Shown: positions 33,666 to 42,594 of the stretch, in pieces | Numbering within the stretch: position 1 is the first letter of the stretch | Layout: every line of letters begins with the position of its first letter | NCBI GenBank assembly: GCA_021463905.1 | Contig: JAJTZA010000130.1 | Span: forward strand, 1-46,960 | DNA: 46,960 nt | From: Terrimicrobiaceae bacterium | GTDB lineage: Bacteria; Verrucomicrobiota; Verrucomicrobiia; Chthoniobacterales; Terrimicrobiaceae | Direction: 5' to 3' | Position numbers and translations under genes: made by a program | The notes under the pieces: generated by a model | Told to the model about the DNA's origin: nothing | Seen by the model: only the letters and a program-made list of their open reading frames with translations | Databases searched by the model: none

Positions 33666-34964
33666 ATGATTGCCAAAGGCGACGCATCTGCGGGTAAGCG
33701 CTGCCGGGTGGTCATTCTGGGTGGGGGGTTTGGAGGGCTGGCGGCGGCGAAGCAGCTTGGCGATCCGGCATTTGAGGTGACGGTGGTGGATCGTCAAAAC
33801 CACCATCTTTTTCAGCCGCTTCTTTATCAGGTGGCCACATGCGGGCTTTCCGCGTCAGAAATTTCGCAACCCATCCGTTCGATCCTGGCGCGGCAGCAAA
33901 ACGCACGGGTCATTATGGCGGAAGCTTTGGGTGTTGATCTGGCCGCCCGGACGGTTCGTATCGAGAGTGGAGAGCTTCTGTATGATCGTCTCATCATCGC
34001 GCTGGGCAGCAGGACGGGGTATTTTGGGCATCCGGAATGGGAAGCCCATGCGCCCGGACTCAAAACCGCTGCGGATGCCCTGGCGATTCGGAACCGCGTC
34101 CTGCAGGCTTTTGAGGATGCTGAGGCGACCGAGGATCCCGCAACTTTGCAGCGTCTGCTGACGGTGGCCATTGTCGGCGGTGGTCCCACCGGCGTGGAGC
34201 TGGCCGGGGCATTTGCCGAGCTGACGCGCACGGTTTTGCGGCGTGATTTTCGGAACATTGATCCCCGCAAGGCGCGCATTGTTCTTATTGAAGCCGCTCC
34301 CCGCATTCTTGCGCACCTGTCCGAAAATCTCTCTGGAAAGGCGCTCGGGCAGTTGCAAAGCTTGGGGGTGGAAGTTCTTACGGGCACCCAGGTCGGGGAG
34401 ATTTCTCCGGAGGGCGCACGGCTGAGCACCGGCGAACTCATTTCTGCGTCCGCCATCATCTGGGCCGCCGGCGTTCAGGCCAGTCCGCTGGCCAAGTCTT
34501 TGGGCATCCCCCTGGATCGCGGCGGGCGCGTTGGCGTCAGCCCCGACCTGTCGCTTCCGGGTCACCCGGAGGTTTTTGTCATAGGGGACATGGCGGCCGT
34601 GGTTCGTCCTGGTCGCTCGGATTTGGTTCCTGGGGTGGCTCCGGCTGCCGCACAGATGGGAGCATTTGTGGGGCGTCTGTTGGGGGAGGAGCTGCGGCAG
34701 CGGAAGGCCGCTCGCCCTGTGTTTCGCTATTTCGACAAAGGAACCATGTCCACGATAGGGCGCTCGCGGGCCGTGGCCCAACTGGGTTCCATCGAATTTG
34801 GAGGCACTCCCGCATGGCTGGCCTGGCTGCTGGTTCATCTGGTTTTCCTCATGGGCTTCCGCAACAAACTCGCGGTCTTCATTCAATGGGTCTATTCCTA
34901 TTTCACCTACAAACGCGGCGCGCGACTCATCATTTCCCGGCCTGGCCAGATCATGGGCTCCTGA
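33666..34964 (+). CDS. ndh: Type II NADH:quinone oxidoreductase (NDH-2)
   Basis: This single-subunit flavoprotein oxidises NADH and reduces quinone without proton pumping. The 432-residue product has two Rossmann motifs: VVILGGGFGGLAAAKQL for FAD near residue 16 and VAIVGGGPTGVELAGAFAEL for NADH near residue 165. It also has LFQPLLYQVATCGLS, IWAAGVQASPLAKSLG and VFVIGDMAAV. A C-terminal hydrophobic/aromatic stretch (about 380-420) suits membrane attachment. ATG 33666 is preceded by AAGGAGG with only CTC between; ATG 33651 and TTG 33648 are in-frame alternatives. Confidence 0.93.
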   Translation: MIAKGDASAGKRCRVVILGGGFGGLAAAKQLGDPAFEVTVVDRQNHHLFQPLLYQVATCGLSASEISQPIRSILARQQNARVIMAEALGVDLAARTVRIESGELLYDRLIIALGSRTGYFGHPEWEAHAPGLKTAADALAIRNRVLQAFEDAEATEDPATLQRLLTVAIVGGGPTGVELAGAFAELTRTVLRRDFRNIDPRKARIVLIEAAPRILAHLSENLSGKALGQLQSLGVEVLTGTQVGEISPEGARLSTGELISASAIIWAAGVQASPLAKSLGIPLDRGGRVGVSPDLSLPGHPEVFVIGDMAAVVRPGRSDLVPGVAPAAAQMGAFVGRLLGEELRQRKAARPVFRYFDKGTMSTIGRSRAVAQLGSIEFGGTPAWLAWLLVHLVFLMGFRNKLAVFIQWVYSYFTYKRGARLIISRPGQIMGS

Positions 34965-35011
34965 GCCTGCCGCCGATTTGCCATTTTCGGATTGCCTGAT
35001 TGAATGACCGC

Positions 35012-35614
35012 ATGAGCAAAGCCTTGGAACACCTGAAGCGCGATCCGGTCATGGCCCGGCTCATTGAGCGCGTGGGTCCGATCCGCCACCGCGCACGCCA
35101 CCTGACCCCATACGAATCCCTCCTGCATGCCGTCATTCACCAGCAACTGAGCGGAAAGGCGGCGGATACAATTCTGGGGCGGTTCCTCGTCCGTGTGGGA
35201 GAGGGTGGCTTTCCGTCCCCCGGCGCCGTCCTGCGCGCCTCGGACGCATTGCTTCGGGAAGTGGGGCTCTCCCGTCCCAAGGTCGCCTACATCCGGGGCA
35301 TCGCCGAAAAAGCGCTGGCGGGGGAAATTCCCTCCTTGGAGGAATGCAAGGCGATGAGCGATGAAGACATCATCGCCCGGCTGACCACCATCAAGGGCAT
35401 TGGACGCTGGACGGTCGAGATGCTCCTGATTTTCAATCTCGGTCGCCCCGATGTCCTGCCCGCCGACGACCTTGGCGTCCAGCGCGGCTTTAAACTTTCT
35501 CATGGCCGGCGGGCCATGCCGGATCCCGGGCAGTTGGCGCGTCATGGTGTGCGCTGGGCCCCCTATCGTACACTGGCCACGCTCTATCTGTGGCAGGCGG
35601 CGGGGGAGGGATAA
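35012..35614 (+). CDS. DNA-3-methyladenine glycosylase II-like (HhH-GPD family)
   Basis: This base-excision repair glycosylase removes alkylated purines. The 200-residue product contains SLLHAVIHQQLSGKAADTIL and the helix-hairpin-helix IKGIGRWTVEMLL. The catalytic aspartate is in VLPADDLGVQRG (Asp153 by analogy with AlkA). The length is that of the compact AlkA/MAG family without the N-terminal beta domain of E. coli AlkA. ATG 35012 is chosen; TTG at 35000 is in frame. It follows ndh by 47 bases. Confidence 0.9.
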   Translation: MSKALEHLKRDPVMARLIERVGPIRHRARHLTPYESLLHAVIHQQLSGKAADTILGRFLVRVGEGGFPSPGAVLRASDALLREVGLSRPKVAYIRGIAEKALAGEIPSLEECKAMSDEDIIARLTTIKGIGRWTVEMLLIFNLGRPDVLPADDLGVQRGFKLSHGRRAMPDPGQLARHGVRWAPYRTLATLYLWQAAGEG

Positions 35615-35720
35615 ACCCCGAAATTCGGAAGAGTCCGCGATTTTTCTTCACGACGACTCCGGGGATTTGTCATGCTGGCCGCCCATCACAAATTCGCAAA
35701 ACCTTCCCAAGCTTAATAAA

Positions 35721-36257
35721 ATGAAAAACCCCACGCTTCTCGATCACGATCATTCAGAAATGGACTCGCTCCTTGCGGATTTTTTTCCGGCATTGGAGAA
35801 GCGGGACATTCCCCGCTGTCTTGAATTGTTGGATTTGTTTTGGGCGCGACTGGCCGTTCACATCCGCGCGGAACATGTTCATTTGTTTCCCGCCGTCCTC
35901 GATGCCTGCCACTCGGTTCAACCCCCTGCGACACCCCCCACTCCCCCGGCGGATGCGCAGGAGGCCATCAATGCGCTCCGCCATGAGCATGATTTCTTTA
36001 TGACGGAAATTTGGAGGACCCTGAAACTCCTGCGGGCACTTCCGGAGACCGCATCGCGGGAAGGATCCGCGGAGGCGCTTGAAGCCATTCGCCAAAAAGC
36101 TGAAATCATTGCCCAGCGGCTCCACGCGCACAACGAGCGTGAGGAGGGTGGGGTTTATCGCTGGGCTGAGGCTCTGCTGGATGAACGCGCGGGCGCAGCC
36201 CTCGCCTCAAAAATGCAGGTGGAGTTGGAAAACATGCCGCCGCGTTTCCATCACTGA
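35721..36257 (+). CDS. Hemerythrin-like (HHE) domain protein
   Basis: This 178-residue four-helix protein has the histidine pattern of di-iron hemerythrin-like domains: LLDHDHSEMD, VHIRAEHVHLFP, LRHEHDFFM and LHAHNEREEGGVY. It may bind O2, NO or iron, or act in stress sensing; the sequence does not decide. A Pro-rich loop (PPATPPTPPAD) lies between helices 2 and 3. The ATG at 35721 begins the domain; the open frame extends far upstream through the 3' part of the glycosylase gene without homology. No neighbouring gene suggests a partner. Confidence 0.82.
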   Translation: MKNPTLLDHDHSEMDSLLADFFPALEKRDIPRCLELLDLFWARLAVHIRAEHVHLFPAVLDACHSVQPPATPPTPPADAQEAINALRHEHDFFMTEIWRTLKLLRALPETASREGSAEALEAIRQKAEIIAQRLHAHNEREEGGVYRWAEALLDERAGAALASKMQVELENMPPRFHH

Positions 36258-36426
36258 GCGCATGGATTCCCGTTGAAGGGACGCCCTCCGCGTTTCCAGA
36301 TCCCGATTCCGGTTGGCGCATCCGGGCGAAGCAGGACAGCCCGTGTGCGAACGCGGGTCGGCAATGCTCCGGTCTTCCAGCACCGCAGTGCCGGGCAGGA
36401 CGGATCACTGGAATTTCGGGGATGAG

Positions 36427-36457
36427 AAAAAATCCGGGAATTTTTCCGGGATTTTTT
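36427..36457. terminator. Intrinsic terminator, usable in both directions
   Basis: AAAAAAT plus CCGG (36427-36437) pairs with CCGG and ATTTTTT (36446-36457), with one bulged G, around an A/T loop. It sits between the hemerythrin-like gene and the TIGR04073-type gene. It ends transcription of the former and insulates the latter. Confidence 0.75.
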
Positions 36458-36513
36458 CTTGCCAAACCTGGTGGAGATGTGAATAACTTCTCTCGTCCTC
36501 GAAAATTATTCTT

Positions 36514-36930
36514 ATGAAAGCTCTTCCCATTCTCCTGTGTGCGCTGGCAAGCGCGGGCATTGCCCTGGCCGACATTCAAGCCCCTCCTGCTTCGGATCAG
36601 GGGCCCACGCGCAAACTCGGGCGCGGACTCAGCAATGTGCTTTTTGGGCCGGCGGAGCTGATTGATTCGATGACTGCGGTGAACTACAGCGAGGGCAACA
36701 GCGCGGCCTTTGGATACGGGCTGGTGCGGGGAGTCGGACGCTCGTTCGCGCGGCTTGGCTACGGCATCTACGAAATTGTCCTCTTCCCATTCCCGACCCA
36801 AAAAGGCACCTACAAGCCCCCTTACAAGAGCGATGTGCCATGGATCAATTCCGGCTATCAGGAGTTTCCGCCGGAGCTGGGCTGGGAGTCCCGGTTTGAT
36901 TATGTCCGGGACAACATGCGTTCCCCGTAA
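36514..36930 (+). CDS. Exosortase system-associated protein, TIGR04073 type
   Basis: This 138-residue secreted protein has a signal peptide (MKALPILLCALASAGIALA) followed by RKLGRGLSNVLFGPAELID. Then come GYGLVRGVGRSFARLGYGIY and EIVLFPFPT, the pattern of the TIGR04073 family found in genomes with exosortase/PEP-CTERM sorting. Its role is not known; co-occurrence suggests envelope or surface biogenesis. It stands behind a strong terminator, so it has its own promoter, and is 36 bases ahead of cdsA, which it may co-transcribe. Confidence 0.82.
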   Translation: MKALPILLCALASAGIALADIQAPPASDQGPTRKLGRGLSNVLFGPAELIDSMTAVNYSEGNSAAFGYGLVRGVGRSFARLGYGIYEIVLFPFPTQKGTYKPPYKSDVPWINSGYQEFPPELGWESRFDYVRDNMRSP

Positions 36931-36966
36931 TCCTCATCCTCATCCCGCACCGAGAATCCAGCTCTC

Positions 36967-37905
36967 ATGGTTGAAGGTTCCGGCAGCGCGTACTTGCCGG
37001 ACATTGAGGAAATGGAACACCGGGGCATGACCGCCGCACGGAGGACATTTATTTCCCGGCTGGCCAGCACACTGACCCTCTGGGCGGTCATCGCGGCTTC
37101 CATGGCACTGAATAACGCTTATGGGTTTTTTGCGATTATCTTCGTGTTGGCGCTCATGGCGTTGCGTGAGTATTTTGCGATGGTCAAGCAGTTGGGCACT
37201 CCGGTTTTTACGCTGACCGGGATGCTTTGCGCCGCCGTGTATCTGGTGGCGGGATTTTTTTATCAAGTCACGCATGGGAATGAGGCGGTTCCGCAGTTGG
37301 AGATGGCGGTCTTGGCGGGGTTTCTTTTTGTTATTTTTGCGCGGCAGATGTGGCGGAAGGTGGCGGATCGCGAGCCGCTCGAATCCGTGGCCTACACACT
37401 CTTCGGTCTGCTCTACGTGCCGTGGATGTTCAACTTCATGACGAAGATTCTCTTTCTGCCCCCACTGGACGCCTCCGGGGCGGTCACCGGCCAGTACTAT
37501 CTCGTGTTCCTGCTGGTGGCGACAAAGTTCAGCGATATGGGTGCCTACGTCTTCGGGAGCCTGTTTGGACGACACCCATTCGCACCGCATATCAGCCCGA
37601 AAAAAACCTGGGAGGGATTTTGGGGGGCGCTCGTTGCTTCGCTGCTCGGAGGCATGTGGGTCTATGCCCTGATGCCACAGCGTCTCTCCGCGCTGCGGTT
37701 TGGCGACGTGATGGTTCTGAGCCTTCTGCTGGGCGCGGTGGCGGTGGTGGGCGACCTGGCCGAGTCCATCATCAAACGCAGCACCCAGACCAAGGACTCG
37801 AGCCGCATGCTGCCAGGCATTGGCGGAACCCTGGATTTGATTGACAGCCTCCTTTTCACCGCCCCACTGATGTATTTTTACCTTCGATGGATCACGGATT
37901 TATGA
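36967..37905 (+). CDS. cdsA: Phosphatidate cytidylyltransferase
   Basis: This integral membrane enzyme makes CDP-diacylglycerol from CTP and phosphatidate for phospholipid synthesis. The 312-residue product has about eight hydrophobic segments, the loop KFSDMGAYVFGSLFGRHPFA and SPKKTWEGFWGALVASL. The family signature is in KRSTQTKDSSRMLPG followed by IGGTLDLIDSL. The start is uncertain: ATG 36967 gives a 20-residue acidic leader, while ATG 37027 (MTAARRTFIS) would start closer to the first helix. Its stop overlaps the dxr start. The uppS gene usually found upstream is absent. Confidence 0.94.
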   Translation: MVEGSGSAYLPDIEEMEHRGMTAARRTFISRLASTLTLWAVIAASMALNNAYGFFAIIFVLALMALREYFAMVKQLGTPVFTLTGMLCAAVYLVAGFFYQVTHGNEAVPQLEMAVLAGFLFVIFARQMWRKVADREPLESVAYTLFGLLYVPWMFNFMTKILFLPPLDASGAVTGQYYLVFLLVATKFSDMGAYVFGSLFGRHPFAPHISPKKTWEGFWGALVASLLGGMWVYALMPQRLSALRFGDVMVLSLLLGAVAVVGDLAESIIKRSTQTKDSSRMLPGIGGTLDLIDSLLFTAPLMYFYLRWITDL

Positions 37906-39041
37906 GTCGCAATGTGGTGATTCTTGGAGCGACGGGTTCGATTGGCCGCAGTGCCCTTCAGGTCGCGCGGGCGCTTCCGGATCGGGTTCGGGTGGTGGGG
38001 CTTTCCGCGCACCGCGACGCGGAGGGACTGGCGGCGCTTGCGGCGGAGTTTCCCGGTGCCCGCACGGTGCTCTCCGGTCTCCCCGGTGGAGCGGACAGGC
38101 TTCTGGATCTGGCCACGCTGCCCGGGGCGGATTTGGTTTTGGTGGCGATTGTGGGTATTGGCGGGTTGGAGCCGGCGCTGGCGGCCATCGGGGCCGGAAA
38201 AGACATAGCGGTGGCCAGCAAGGAGATTTTGGTGGCGGCGGGCCAGATTGTCATGGAAGCCGCTGCAGGCAAGGGTGTCCGTGTGCTGCCGGTGGATAGC
38301 GAGCACAATGCCATTTTTCAATGCCTTGAGGGGCGGGAACCAGCCACGGTTCGGCGCCTGGTTTTGACCTGTTCGGGCGGGCCATTCCGCAAAGCCGGTC
38401 GCGCGGAAATCGAATCGGCCACTCCGGGCCAGGCCCTCCGCCATCCCACATGGGCGATGGGAAAAAAAATCAGCGTGGATTCCGCGACGCTCTTCAACAA
38501 GGGTCTCGAAATGATCGAGGCTCGCTGGCTCTTTGGGGTTCCCATGAGCGCCATCGAGGTTGTGATTCATCCGCAAAGCGTCATTCACTCGATGGTGGAG
38601 TTTGTGGACGCCTCGATCCTGGCTCAGATGAGTCCCTCCGACATGCGCTTTCCCATCCAATACGCCTTCACGTGGCCGGAGCGGGTGTGTGGGTCTCTCG
38701 AACCCCTGGATTTTTTCCGGATGGGGCGGCTGGAATTCGAACGGCCCCGGAGCGAGGATTTTCCCGCGTTGGATCTGGCCCGTCGGGCGGGGGAAGCCGG
38801 TGGCACCTGGCCCGCCATCCTCAATGCCGCCAACGAAACAGCTGTGGAAGCCTTTCTCAACGGACACATCGCCTTCCCGGAAATCTGGGGACTGGTCGCC
38901 GAGGTCATGGATGCGCTGGCTCCCACCGAGGCTCCCACATTGAAAGAAATCATTGCGGCGGACCACGCAGCGCGTACTCTGGCCGGTGACCGCATCGGAG
39001 CACCCGCGCACCATCCATCCATCACCGCACAAACCACATGA
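37902..39041 (+). CDS. dxr: 1-deoxy-D-xylulose 5-phosphate reductoisomerase
   Basis: This enzyme catalyses the committed step of the MEP isoprenoid pathway and is the target of fosmidomycin. The 379-residue product has the NADPH motif GATGSIG (9-15), VASKEILVAAGQIV, PVDSEHNAIFQ and the catalytic loop TCSGGPFR. It also has MGKKISVDSATLFNKGLEMI, with metal-binding Asp/Glu residues, and VIHPQSVIHSMVEF. ATG 37902 overlaps the cdsA stop as ATGA; an earlier in-frame ATG at 37887 would add five residues. Confidence 0.96.
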   Translation: MSRNVVILGATGSIGRSALQVARALPDRVRVVGLSAHRDAEGLAALAAEFPGARTVLSGLPGGADRLLDLATLPGADLVLVAIVGIGGLEPALAAIGAGKDIAVASKEILVAAGQIVMEAAAGKGVRVLPVDSEHNAIFQCLEGREPATVRRLVLTCSGGPFRKAGRAEIESATPGQALRHPTWAMGKKISVDSATLFNKGLEMIEARWLFGVPMSAIEVVIHPQSVIHSMVEFVDASILAQMSPSDMRFPIQYAFTWPERVCGSLEPLDFFRMGRLEFERPRSEDFPALDLARRAGEAGGTWPAILNAANETAVEAFLNGHIAFPEIWGLVAEVMDALAPTEAPTLKEIIAADHAARTLAGDRIGAPAHHPSITAQTT

Positions 39042-40231
39042 GTCAACCCTCGCCATTTCAAAAAAAAATGTTTTGGGCGGCACTGACCGCGCTGTCGTTT
39101 GTCGTGCTGGGCGCGGTGGTCGTTCTGATCGGCGTCCTGGTCGGTCGCGGCATCTCCTTTTTGCAGCCCCTTCTGATCCCCCTGGCCGTGGCCGCCATCC
39201 TCGCCTACCTGCTCGAACCACTCGTACAAAAACTCGAAGCCCGGCGTCTGTCCCGCACCAAATCGGTGGTCGTTGTTTTTGTGGCGCTCATTCTGGTCAT
39301 CGCCGGCGTGGTATTGTGGGTGATGCCGCCCATTTACCGTCAGGGCCAATCCTTTGTGTCGAGGCTGCCTGCTTATACCACCGAAGCGCAGAGCCTGATC
39401 AACCGCGCCATGGCCCAGGCGCAACAGTGGGAGGAACTGCCCATCTTCCGCCCGCCGCATGAAGGGGAATCCCGCAGTGCGCTGACCCAATTCGCGGCGG
39501 AGCGGATCAGTGCGGGTCTCGAATGGTTGCAGGCGCAGGTTCCGTCCTTTGCGGCCAGCACCGGGAGGTTTTTGCAAAGGAGTCTGGGAGGCTTTTTGGG
39601 GGTGTTTGGCACGCTCATCAGCCTCGTGCTCGTCCCCGTCTTCCTTTTTTTCTTTCTCAAGGAAGGCCCCGGGATTTCTCAAAATTGGAGCAACTACCTG
39701 CCGCTGCGGGCCTCTCCGCTCAAAAGCGAAATCGTTTCGCTGCTCAGTGAAATCAATTCCTACCTCATCAATTTTTTTCGCGGTCAGTTGATGGTGAGCA
39801 TGATTGATGGGGCGATCACGGCGGTTTGTCTGGTGATTCTCGGGCTGGATTTTGCGGTTTTGATCGGACTGATGGTGGCCATTCTTGGATTGATCCCCTA
39901 CGCCGGAGTTTTCATCAGTTGGATTCCCGCCGTACTCATTGCCACCGCTCAATTTGGCGATTGGTGGCACCCGCTCCTTGTCACAATCATCTTTTTGCTG
40001 GTCAACAATCTGGACAGCATCGTCATCGCCCCGAAAATCGTGGGAGAATCGGTCGGCCTGCACCCGCTCACGGTGATTCTCTCGGTGCTCGCGTGGAGCA
40101 TCATCCTCGGAGGGCTGCTGGGCGCACTGCTGGCCGTTCCTCTCACCGCAACCCTCAAAGTGCTCCTCAAACGCTACTTTTGGGACAAACCGGCGCCGGA
40201 GGTTTCGCTGAAGGCGCCCTCCAGCTCCTGA
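39038..40231 (+). CDS. AI-2E family transporter (PerM/TqsA type)
   Basis: This 397-residue membrane protein has hydrophobic segments near residues 15-60 and 75-100 and from 190 to the end. It carries the family blocks LVPVFLFFFLKEGPG, INFFRGQLMVSMIDGAITAV, GLIPYAGVFISWIPAV and NNLDSIVIAPKIVGESVGLH. Members have been linked to autoinducer-2 export or sodium/proton antiport; function here is open. The start overlaps the dxr stop (ATGA). In many genomes the site-2 protease gene rseP follows dxr; here this permease takes that place. Confidence 0.88.
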   Translation: MSQPSPFQKKMFWAALTALSFVVLGAVVVLIGVLVGRGISFLQPLLIPLAVAAILAYLLEPLVQKLEARRLSRTKSVVVVFVALILVIAGVVLWVMPPIYRQGQSFVSRLPAYTTEAQSLINRAMAQAQQWEELPIFRPPHEGESRSALTQFAAERISAGLEWLQAQVPSFAASTGRFLQRSLGGFLGVFGTLISLVLVPVFLFFFLKEGPGISQNWSNYLPLRASPLKSEIVSLLSEINSYLINFFRGQLMVSMIDGAITAVCLVILGLDFAVLIGLMVAILGLIPYAGVFISWIPAVLIATAQFGDWWHPLLVTIIFLLVNNLDSIVIAPKIVGESVGLHPLTVILSVLAWSIILGGLLGALLAVPLTATLKVLLKRYFWDKPAPEVSLKAPSSS

Positions 40232-40241
40232 ATCGCGCCCA

Positions 40242-41264
40242 ATGAGCGCCCCGAGAGATCGCGATGTGCGTTTTTTGCGTCACGCCATACGATTGGCCGA
40301 GCGCGGACGAGGAACGACAGCTCCCAACCCTGTCGTGGGGGCGGTGATTGTTTGTAAGGGCCGCGTGGTGGGGAGCGGCTGGCATGAGCGCGCGGGAGGC
40401 GATCACGCGGAGGTGGCGGCCTTGAAATCGCTGAAACGTCCGTCTGAGGCCCGTGGGGCGGAGTTGTTTGTCACCCTCGAGCCGTGTTCGACGCATGGTC
40501 GGACACCCCCTTGCGTGGAGGCGATTATCCGTGCGGGGATTCGCCGCGTCGTTTATGGAGCCACCGACCCTGATCCCCGGCACGCGGGACGCGCCCGCAA
40601 AATCCTCGAAGCGGCGGGCAGGGAAGTTGTGCCGAACGCATTGGAAGCGGAGTGTTCCGCGTTGAACACCGCGTGGAATTGGTGGGTCGTGACAGGGATG
40701 CCCCTGGTGACGGCCAAGGCCGGAATTTCCCTGGATGGACGGCTGACCTCTCCCCGGGGTGCACGGTGGATCACTTCACCGGAAGCCCGTGCCGACGCCA
40801 TGCGTCTGCGCACGACGAATGACGCCATCCTCGTCGGCGGCGGAACCGTGCGCACCGACAACCCACGGCTCACCATCCGCGGATTCCCGAATGCCCGCCA
40901 GCCATGGCGCATCGTCTGGTCGCGCTCCGGAAACCTGCCCGCCAACGCAAAAATCCTCTCCGACCGGCACCGCGCGCGTACGCGTGTCTTTCAAGGCTGT
41001 TCTTTGCGACAGACCCTGCGGGCTTTGGGACGCGAGGGCATCCAGAGCGTGCTGATCGAAGGTGGGAGCCGGACGCTGGGGGAGGCCTTTGCGCGGCGGC
41101 TCGTCCAGAGAGTGGTTTTTTATGTGGCACCGGTGATTTTTGGCGGGGGGCTGCCGGTGGTCGGAGCACCCCTCGCGCTTCCCGGTGGCGGGTGCCGGGT
41201 CAGTGACATCGCGGTCGCCAGGATCGGGCCGGATTTCAGAATTTCCGGGAATGTGTCCCTCTGA
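40242..41264 (+). CDS. ribD: Bifunctional riboflavin biosynthesis deaminase/reductase
   Basis: RibD deaminates the pyrimidine product of GTP cyclohydrolase II and then reduces its ribosyl chain. The N-terminal CMP/dCMP deaminase-type domain shows zinc ligands in DHAEVAAL (His55, Glu57) and LEPCSTHGRTPPC (Cys82, Cys91). The C-terminal reductase domain (from about 150) has AKAGISLDGRLTS, ILVGGGTVRTDNPRLT and VLIEGGSRTLGEAF. The 340 residues are slightly short but both domains are complete. It starts 10 bases after the permease stop and may be co-transcribed with cdsA-dxr. ribE is at 21.6 kb. Confidence 0.95.
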   Translation: MSAPRDRDVRFLRHAIRLAERGRGTTAPNPVVGAVIVCKGRVVGSGWHERAGGDHAEVAALKSLKRPSEARGAELFVTLEPCSTHGRTPPCVEAIIRAGIRRVVYGATDPDPRHAGRARKILEAAGREVVPNALEAECSALNTAWNWWVVTGMPLVTAKAGISLDGRLTSPRGARWITSPEARADAMRLRTTNDAILVGGGTVRTDNPRLTIRGFPNARQPWRIVWSRSGNLPANAKILSDRHRARTRVFQGCSLRQTLRALGREGIQSVLIEGGSRTLGEAFARRLVQRVVFYVAPVIFGGGLPVVGAPLALPGGGCRVSDIAVARIGPDFRISGNVSL

Positions 41265-41316
41265 TTTCAGGCCTTGACGCAGCCGATTTTCAAACAAAGG
41301 ATTCGCACCAAGCATC

Positions 41317-42585
41317 ATGAAGAAAAAATTGTCTGCGGTGCCGAAGGCGCTGCCCCGCATTGCGCGCTTTGAACGTCTGGGCTTTGGCCTGTTTCTCCAC
41401 TGGGGTCTCTACTCGCACCTGGGACAGGGGGAATGGATTCAACATTTCAAAAAAATTCCTGTTCGCAGGTATGCCGGGCTGGCGAAAAAGTTTGATGCCG
41501 CTGAATTTGATGCGCGGGCCATTGCCCGCCTCGCGAAGGAGGCCGGGATGCGCTACGTCACCCTGACCACCCGCCACCACGATGGGTTCTCGCTTTACGA
41601 TACGCGCGGGCTTTCGGATTTTGATGCGCCACATTCGTCGGCTGGCCGGGACCTCGTGGCGGAATTCGTCGAGGGCTGCCGCAGTGAGGGGATCACCCCG
41701 TTTTTTTATCATACCACGCTGGACTGGCGTTGGGATTCCGCGCAGTGCGACACCAAAACATTCCATGACTACCTCGACTACTTGCGCGCCTCTGTGGAGA
41801 TCCTCTGCCGTCATTACGGAAAAATCGGCGGCTTGTGGTTTGACGGCAACTGGTCGCGGCCCGGTGCTGATTGGAAGGAAGACCACCTCTACGCCACGAT
41901 CCGAAAATATCAGCCCGGAGCGATGATTATCAATAATACAGGCCTCGATGCCCGTGGCCGCGTCGGACATCCCGAGCTGGACAGCACGACCTTCGAGCAA
42001 GGACTTCCCACCGCTCCCGACCACCGGGGGCTGCCGAAGTACCTGGCGGGTGAAATGTGCGAAACCATGAACGGCCACTGGGGAATCGGATCAGACGATT
42101 TTCGTTTCAAAGGTCCTGCGGAGGTCATCGAGCGGCTGTGTTCCTGCCGGAAGGTGGGTGCCAATTATCTCCTGAATGTGGGGCCGACAGCCTCGGGGAA
42201 AATCCCGGATTATGAAGCGTCCGTTCTGAGGCTCGCCGGGCGGTGGATTCGGGCGACGGGCAGCGTCATCTACGATGCGCGTCCGATCAGCGCTCGCTGC
42301 AGCGGCCGCGACTTCCTGCTCAAGGGGCGCGATGCCTACTATTACTTCGCGTTTGACCTCGCCCGCCGCGGCGATGCCCATGTGGTGGTAAGCGGAGGAG
42401 GCAACGGCCCGCGAGCCATCGAAGGCTTTCCATCGCGCATTCGTAACGCACGCTGGAAAGATTCCGGCGCCGACATCCTCTTCACACAGTCAAAGGACAA
42501 CAGTCTCCTGGCTCTCCAATGCGACGGATACGATTATGGAGAAGACCTGGTCGTCCGCGTTGCCGAGCTGATCCCTGAGAAGTAG
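41317..42585 (+). CDS. GH29 alpha-L-fucosidase
   Basis: This 422-residue glycoside hydrolase family 29 enzyme is expected to release L-fucose from glycans. Visible motifs are GLFLHWGLYS near the N-terminus, LTTRHHDGFSLYDT, and IGGLWFDGNW with the probable nucleophile Asp176. WGIGSDDFRF and LCSCRKVGANYLLNVGPTASG follow. There is no signal peptide, so it is probably cytoplasmic and acts on imported oligosaccharides. The general acid/base is not well conserved in this family and is not assigned. Fucose-metabolism genes are absent from the window. It sits 52 bases after ribD. Confidence 0.9.
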   Translation: MKKKLSAVPKALPRIARFERLGFGLFLHWGLYSHLGQGEWIQHFKKIPVRRYAGLAKKFDAAEFDARAIARLAKEAGMRYVTLTTRHHDGFSLYDTRGLSDFDAPHSSAGRDLVAEFVEGCRSEGITPFFYHTTLDWRWDSAQCDTKTFHDYLDYLRASVEILCRHYGKIGGLWFDGNWSRPGADWKEDHLYATIRKYQPGAMIINNTGLDARGRVGHPELDSTTFEQGLPTAPDHRGLPKYLAGEMCETMNGHWGIGSDDFRFKGPAEVIERLCSCRKVGANYLLNVGPTASGKIPDYEASVLRLAGRWIRATGSVIYDARPISARCSGRDFLLKGRDAYYYFAFDLARRGDAHVVVSGGGNGPRAIEGFPSRIRNARWKDSGADILFTQSKDNSLLALQCDGYDYGEDLVVRVAELIPEK

Positions 42586-42594
42586 AGTTTACCC

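Noticed and set aside
38624-40063. Long minus-strand open frame (479 codons) over dxr and the permease gene
   Set aside because: Composition is His/Asp/Gln/Arg-rich without motifs, as typical for antisense of membrane-protein genes; two well-supported genes occupy the plus strand.
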